From assembly GCA_026686845.1 (NCBI GenBank), contig JAIVEN010000015.1:37260970-37324969 (forward strand): 64,000 bases of DNA, in the 5' to 3' direction. Source of the stretch: Adenanthera pavonina. Taxonomy: Eukaryota; Streptophyta; Magnoliopsida; Fabales; Fabaceae. Below are positions 58,960 through 64,000 of the stretch, piece after piece (the stretch's first letter is position 1; every line of letters begins with the position of its first letter). The translations under genes and the position numbers were made by a program. The notes beneath the pieces were generated by a model, which saw only the letters and a program-made list of their open reading frames with translations, did not search any database and was not told the DNA's origin.

Positions 58960-59078
58960 GGGGTGCAACACGAGGACTTCCCAGGAGGTCACCCATCCTA
59001 GTACTACTCTCGCCCGAGCACGCTTAGCTGCGGAGTTCTGATGGGATCCGGTGCATTAGTGCTGCTGTGATCGCACCC
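58960..59078 (-). rRNA. 5S rRNA: 5S rRNA gene copy 87
   Basis: 119 nt; C14G only. Confidence 0.95.
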
Positions 59079-59545
59079 GACGGTTGGGGCGCAATCATTT
59101 GTTTTCAGGACTCACGCAGTCTCGAAAAGCGTGCCACGAGCAGTTCTCGGGAACCGTGCCATATTCGGACAGACCGGTGAGGCGGGGAATCAGGTCACGC
59201 TTTCTTGGCGGTTCATCCGATCGCACCGGCTCAACCTGCAGGAGTATGGACCAGCCGATATCACGGGAGGAGAGAGAAAGCATCGGGAACCGGTCCGACC
59301 AGCAGAAAGTTGAAGCGAGCCGCCGCACGTCGCCGGATGGACCACTTCTCGCGGTCGGGTCGGACCTACCGGTGAACCATGTCAACGGGTCGGACTTTCT
59401 CACCGGTTTGATCGGTGCATTCCCGGCCTGCAAGTTGGCGTAAACCGGACGGAAAATGAAACCGGGCCAGCCGGACTCGAACCATGATGCACAGAACCCG
59501 GCGGGGTGCTTCAGTTCAGTTTGAGAAACACACTGCGCAAAAGGT

Positions 59546-59663
59546 GGGGTGCAACACGAGGACTTCCCAGGAGGTCACCCATCCTAGTACTACTCTCGCC
59601 CAAGCGCGCTTGACTGCGGAGTTCTGATGGGATCCGTGCATTAGTGCTGGTGTGATCGCACCC
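59546..59663 (-). rRNA. 5S rRNA: 5S rRNA gene copy 88, 118 nt
   Basis: C28/29 deletion, C52U, U53C, U59C, C63U. Confidence 0.92.
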
Positions 59664-60130
59664 GACGGTCGGGGCGCAATCATTTGTTTTCATGACTCGT
59701 GCAGTCTCGAAAAGCATGCCACGAGCAGTTCTCGGGAACCGTGCCACATTCGGACAGACCGGTGAGGCGGGGAATCAGGTCACGCTTTCTTGGCGGTTCA
59801 TCCGGTCGCACCGGCTCAACCTGCCGGACTATGGACCAGCCGATATCACGGGGGGAGAGAGAAAGCATCGGGAACCGGTCCGACCAGCAGAAAGTTGAAG
59901 CGAGCCGCCGCACGTCGCCGGATGGACCACTTCTCGCGGTCGGGTCGGACCTACCGGTGAAGCATGTCAACGGGTCGGACTTTCTCACCGGTTTGATCGG
60001 TGCATTCCCGGCCTGCAAGTTGGCGTAAACCGGACGAAAAACGAAACCGGGCCAGCCGGACTCGAACCATGATGCACAGAACCCGGCGGGGTGCTTCAGT
60101 TCAGTTTAAGAAACACACTGCGCAAAAGGT

Positions 60131-60248
60131 GGGGTGCAACACGAGGACTTCCCAGGAGGTGACCCATCCTAGTACTACTCTCGCCCAAGCACGCTTGACT
60201 GCGGAGTTCTGATGGGATCCGTGCATTAGTGCTGGTGTGATCGCACCC
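60131..60248 (-). rRNA. 5S rRNA: 5S rRNA gene copy 89, 118 nt
   Basis: Repeats copy 82 at +4,098 bp (C28/29 deletion, G89C). Confidence 0.92.
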
Positions 60249-60715
60249 GACGGTCGGGGCGCAATCATTTGTTTTCATGACTCGCGCAGTCTCGAAAAGC
60301 GTGCCACGAGCAGTTCTCGGGAACCGTGCCACATTCGGACAGACCGGTGAGGCGGGGAATCAGGTCACGCTTTCTTGGCGGTTCATCCGGTCGCACCGGC
60401 TCAACCTGCCGGAGTATGGACCAGCCGATATCACGGGAGGAGAGAGAAAGCATCGGGAACCGGTCCGACCAGCAGAAAGTTGAAGCGAGCCGCCGCACGT
60501 CGCCGGATGGACCACTTCTCGCGGTCGGGTCGGACCTACCGGTGAAGCATGTCAACGGGTCGGACTTTCTCACCGGTTTGATCGGTGCATTCCCGGCCTG
60601 CAAGTTGGCGTAAACCGGACGGAAAACGAAACCGGGCCAGCCGGACTCGAACCATGATGCACAGAACCCGGCGGGGTGCTTCAGTTCAGTTTGAGAAACA
60701 CACTGCGCAAAAGGT

Positions 60716-60833
60716 GGGGTGCAACACGAGGACTTCCCAGGAGGTCACCCATCCTAGTACTACTCTCGCCCAAGCACGCTTAGCTGCGGAGTTCTGATGG
60801 GATCCGTCCATTAGTGCTGGTGTGATCGCACCC
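60716..60833 (-). rRNA. 5S rRNA: 5S rRNA gene copy 90, 118 nt
   Basis: Repeats copy 83 at +4,098 bp (C28/29 deletion, C26G). Confidence 0.92.
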
Positions 60834-61300
60834 GACGGCCGGGGCGCAATCATTTGTTTTCATGACTCGCGCAGTCTCGAAAAGCGTGCCACGAGCAGTT
60901 CTCGGGAACCGTGCCACATTCGGACAGACCGGTGAGGCGGGGAATCAGGTCACGCTTTCTTGGCGGTTCATCCGGTCGCACCGGCTCAACCTGCCGAGGT
61001 ATGGACCAGCCGATATCACGGGAGGAGAGAGAAAGCATCGGGAACCGGTCCGACCAGCTGAAAGTTGAAGCGAGCCGCCGCACGTCGCCGGATGGACCAC
61101 TTCTCGCGATCGGGTCGGACCTACCGGTGAAGCATGTCAACGGGTCGGACTTTCTCACCGGTTTGGTCGGTGCATTCCCGACCTACAAGTTGGCGTAAAC
61201 CGGACGGAAAACGAAACCGGGCCAGCCGGACTCGAACCATGATGCACAGAACCCGGCGGGGTGCTTCAGTTCAGTTTGAGAAACACACTGCGCAAAAGGT

Positions 61301-61419
61301 GGGGTGCAACACGAAGACTTCCCAGGAGGTCACCCATCCTAGTACTACTCTCGCCCGAGCACGCTTAGCTGCGGAGTTCTGATGGGATCCGGTGCATTAG
61401 TGCTGGTGTGATCGCACCC
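61301..61419 (-). rRNA. 5S rRNA: 5S rRNA gene copy 91
   Basis: Repeats copy 84 at +4,098 bp (C105U). Confidence 0.96.
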
Positions 61420-61886
61420 GACGGTCGGGGCGCAATCATTTGTTTTCAGGACACGCGCAGTCTCGAAAAGCGTTCCACGAGCAGTTCTCGGGAACCGTGC
61501 CACATTCGGACAGACCAGTGAGGCGGGGAATCAGGTCACGCTTTCTTGGCGGTTCATCCGGTCGCACCGGCTCAACCTGCCGGAGTATGGACCAGCCGAT
61601 ATCACGGGAGGAGAGAGAAAGCATCGGGAACCGGTCCGACCAGCAGAAAGTTGAAGCGAGCCGCCGCACGTCGCCGGATGGACCACTTCTCGCGGTCGGG
61701 TCGGACCTACCGGTGAAGCATGTCAACGGGTCGGACTTTCTCACCGGTTTGATCGGTGCATTCCCGGCCTGCAAGTTGGCGTAAACCGGACGGAAAACGA
61801 AACCGGGCCAGCCGGACTCGAACCATGATGCACAGAACCCGGCGGGGTGCTTCAGTTCAGTTTGAGAAACACACTGCGCAAAAGGT

Positions 61887-62005
61887 GGGGTGCAACACGA
61901 GGACTTCCCAGGAGGTCACCCATCCTAGTACTACTCTCGCCCGAGCACGCTTAGCTGCGGAGTTCTGATGGGATCCGGTGCATTAGTGCTGCTGTGATCG
62001 CACCC
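61887..62005 (-). rRNA. 5S rRNA: 5S rRNA gene copy 92
   Basis: Repeats copy 85 at +4,098 bp (C14G). Confidence 0.95.
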
Positions 62006-62472
62006 GACGGTCGGGGCGCAATCATTTGTTTTCAGGACTCACGCAGTCTCGAAAAGCGTGCCACGAGCAGTTCTCGGGAACCGTGCCACATTCGGACAGA
62101 CCGGTGAGGCGGGGAATCAGGTCACGCTTTCTTGGCGGTTCATCCGGTCGCACCGGCTCAACCTGCCGGACTATGGACCAGCCGATATCACGGGGGGAGA
62201 GAGAAAGCATCGGGAACCGGTCCGACCAGCAGAAAGTTGAAGCGAGCCGCCGCACGTCGCCGGATGGACCACTTCTCGCGGTCGGGTCGGACCTACCGGT
62301 GAAGCATGTCAACGGGTCGGACTTTCTCACCGGTTTGATCGGTGCATTCCCGGCCTGCAAGTTGGCGTAAACCGGACGGAAAATGAAACCGGGCCAGCCG
62401 GACTCGAACCATGATGCACAGAACCCGGCGGGGTGCTTCAGTTCAGTTTGAGAAACACACTGCGCAAAAGGT

Positions 62473-62590
62473 GGGGTGCAACACGAGGACTTCCCAGGAG
62501 GTCACCCATCCTAGTACTACTCTCGCCCAAGCACGCTTAGCTGCGGAGTTCTGATGGGATCCGTGCATTAGTGCTGGTGTGATCGCACCC
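62473..62590 (-). rRNA. 5S rRNA: 5S rRNA gene copy 93, 118 nt
   Basis: Repeats copy 86 at +4,098 bp (C28/29 deletion). Confidence 0.92.
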
Positions 62591-63057
62591 GACGGCCGGG
62601 GCGCAATCATTTGTTTTCAGGACTCGCGCAGTCTCGAAGAGCGTGCCACGAGCAGTTCTCGGGAACCGTGCCACATTCGGACAGACCGGTGAGGCGGGGA
62701 ATCAGGTCACGCTTTCTTGGCGGTTCATCCGGTCGCACCGACTCAACCTGCCGGAGTATGGACCAGCCGATATCACGGGAGGAGAGAGAAAGCATCGGGA
62801 ACCGGTCCGACCAGCAGAAAGTTGAAGCGAGCCGCCGCACGTCACCGGATGGACCACTTCTCGCGGTCGGGTCGGACCTACCGGTGAAGCATGTCAACGG
62901 GTCGGACTTTCTCACCGGTTTGATCGGTGCATTCCCGGCCTGCAAGTTGGCGTAAACCGGACGGAAAATGAAACCGGGCCAGCCGGACTCGAACCATGAT
63001 GCACAGAACCCGGCGGGGTGCTTCAGTTCAGTTTGAGAAACACACTGCGCAAAAGGT

Positions 63058-63176
63058 GGGGTGCAACACGAGGACTTCCCAGGAGGTCACCCATCCTAGT
63101 ACTACTCTCGCCCGAGCACGCTTAGCTGCGGAGTTCTGATGGGATCCGGTGCATTAGTGCTGCTGTGATCGCACCC
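63058..63176 (-). rRNA. 5S rRNA: 5S rRNA gene copy 94
   Basis: Repeats copy 87 at +4,098 bp (C14G). Confidence 0.95.
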
Positions 63177-63643
63177 GACGGTTGGGGCGCAATCATTTGT
63201 TTTCAGGACTCACGCAGTCTCGAAAAGCGTGCCACGAGCAGTTCTCGGGAACCGTGCCATATTCGGACAGACCGGTGAGGCGGGGAATCAGGTCACGCTT
63301 TCTTGGCGGTTCATCCGATCGCACCGGCTCAACCTGCAGGAGTATGGACCAGCCGATATCACGGGAGGAGAGAGAAAGCATCGGGAACCGGTCCGACCAG
63401 CAGAAAGTTGAAGCGAGCCGCCGCACGTCGCCGGATGGACCACTTCTCGCGGTCGGGTCGGACCTACCGGTGAACCATGTCAACGGGTCGGACTTTCTCA
63501 CCGGTTTGATCGGTGCATTCCCGGCCTGCAAGTTGGCGTAAACCGGACGGAAAATGAAACCGGGCCAGCCGGACTCGAACCATGATGCACAGAACCCGGC
63601 GGGGTGCTTCAGTTCAGTTTGAGAAACACACTGCGCAAAAGGT

Positions 63644-63761
63644 GGGGTGCAACACGAGGACTTCCCAGGAGGTCACCCATCCTAGTACTACTCTCGCCCA
63701 AGCGCGCTTGACTGCGGAGTTCTGATGGGATCCGTGCATTAGTGCTGGTGTGATCGCACCC
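63644..63761 (-). rRNA. 5S rRNA: 5S rRNA gene copy 95, 118 nt
   Basis: Repeats copy 88 at +4,098 bp (C28/29 deletion, U59C). Its upstream spacer is cut by the window end at 64000. Confidence 0.92.
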
Positions 63762-64000
63762 GACGGTCGGGGCGCAATCATTTGTTTTCATGACTCGTGC
63801 AGTCTCGAAAAGCATGCCACGAGCAGTTCTCGGGAACCGTGCCACATTCGGACAGACCGGTGAGGCGGGGAATCAGGTCACGCTTTCTTGGCGGTTCATC
63901 CGGTCGCACCGGCTCAACCTGCCGGACTATGGACCAGCCGATATCACGGGGGGAGAGAGAAAGCATCGGGAACCGGTCCGACCAGCAGAAAGTTGAAGCG

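Larger units (their letters stand above)
6094..64000 (-). repeat. Tandem 5S rDNA array, about 95 units of 585-587 bp
   Basis: All genes read on the - strand, head to tail. The RNA begins GGGTGCGATCACACC and ends GTGTTGCACCCC, and contains the plant 5S core (GGATCCCATCAGAACTCC, GAGAGTAGTACTAGGATGGG). Gene spacing is 586 bp, with 585-bp steps where the gene lost a base and 587-bp steps in family 1a. One unit is 43 bp short (ending 42678), and one spacer holds a 2,559-bp solo LTR. 5S rRNA is transcribed by RNA polymerase III with TFIIIA and joins the large ribosomal subunit. Variants in the copy entries use RNA-sense numbering (1 = first G) relative to the copy at 37918-38036. The array continues past 64000; the first copy is cut by the CACTA element. 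Confidence 0.97.
23393..64000 (-). repeat. 5S spacer family 2, homogenised, with higher-order blocks
   Basis: From the first unit after 23392 the spacer reads GCATTCCCGGCCTGCAAG and CCGGTCGCACCGG, unlike family 1. Units differ by few bases. Blocks of four units (2,343 bp), six units (3,514 bp) and seven units (4,098 bp) recur, recognisable by the order of gene variants. A 43-bp deletion affects one unit. The window ends inside the upstream spacer of the last gene. Confidence 0.9.
55850..64000 (-). repeat. 4,098-bp seven-unit block, repeated in tandem
   Basis: The block beginning near 55850 recurs 4,098 bp later, from near 59950 to the window end. Private changes recur exactly: CCGGACTATGG at 58067/62165, CCATATTCGG at 59158/63256, GGTGAACCATG at 59371/63469, and GAAGAGCG at 58537/62635. 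The second copy is cut by the window end. Confidence 0.9.

Noticed and set aside
23409..64000. Long overlapping reading frames (about 112 aa on -, 114-130 aa on +) repeated in every unit
   Set aside because: They lie in the 5S spacer, repeat every 586 bp, overlap on both strands and often begin at non-ATG codons. They follow from a GC-rich spacer with few stops. No known domain is visible.
6094..64000. CRISPR-like or bacterial repeat array
   Set aside because: The repeated unit is 586 bp and contains a plant 5S rRNA gene; the repeats are contiguous, with no short repeats separated by unique spacers.
6094..64000. Centromeric or other non-genic satellite
   Set aside because: Each unit contains a recognisable 119-nt 5S rRNA gene with terminator and promoter elements; no satellite assignment is needed.

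Overview
The window comes from a nuclear plant genome, most likely a flowering plant; I do not name a species. Two things point there: about 58 kb of tandem 5S ribosomal RNA genes whose sequence matches plant 5S rRNA, and two plant-type transposable elements. I see no ordinary host protein-coding gene and no prokaryotic feature.

Layout. (1) Positions 1-6093 are the 3' part of a CACTA (En/Spm-type) DNA transposon. It carries a broken multi-exon protein gene on the + strand: an N-terminal plant transposase-like (Ptta/En/Spm) region and a C-terminal Ulp1-like protease region, with two in-frame stops and replaced catalytic residues. Subterminal TACGTCGGTT-type repeats and a terminus ending TAGTG follow. 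(2) The element ends inside a 5S rRNA gene, so 6094-6175 is a truncated 5S copy. (3) From there to 64000 is a head-to-tail 5S rDNA array, all genes on the - strand. Units are 585-587 bp: a 119-nt gene plus a spacer of about 467 bp. I count 95 gene copies, 94 full length or nearly so and 1 truncated. (4) The array is interrupted once, at 15974-18532, by a 2,559-bp solo LTR (TGTAACA...TGTTACA) with a perfect 5-bp target duplication, CAGAA.

The array has three sequence families with sharp borders: 1a (6176 to about 11480), 1b (about 11480 to 23392) and 2 (23393 to 64000). Families 1a and 1b, next to the transposons, are diverged and many of their 5S genes look decayed. Family 2 is strongly homogenised and built from multi-unit blocks (4, 6 or 7 units) repeated almost exactly. 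This is what unequal exchange and block duplication would produce, although an assembly effect must be excluded. Point variants travel with the blocks: a one-base deletion at C28/C29 in 23 of 70 family-2 copies, and G89C in the loop D tetraloop in 20 of 70.

How it works as a unit: each 5S gene has the internal pol III promoter, a C at -1, GC at -12/-13, an A-rich stretch where many plants have TATATA, and a T4 terminator 3 nt past the gene. The spacers are GC-rich and have few stops, so they produce long chance reading frames on both strands; these are not genes. I found no convincing new biological system. What stands out is the evolutionary structure of the 5S array and the transposon insertions in it.
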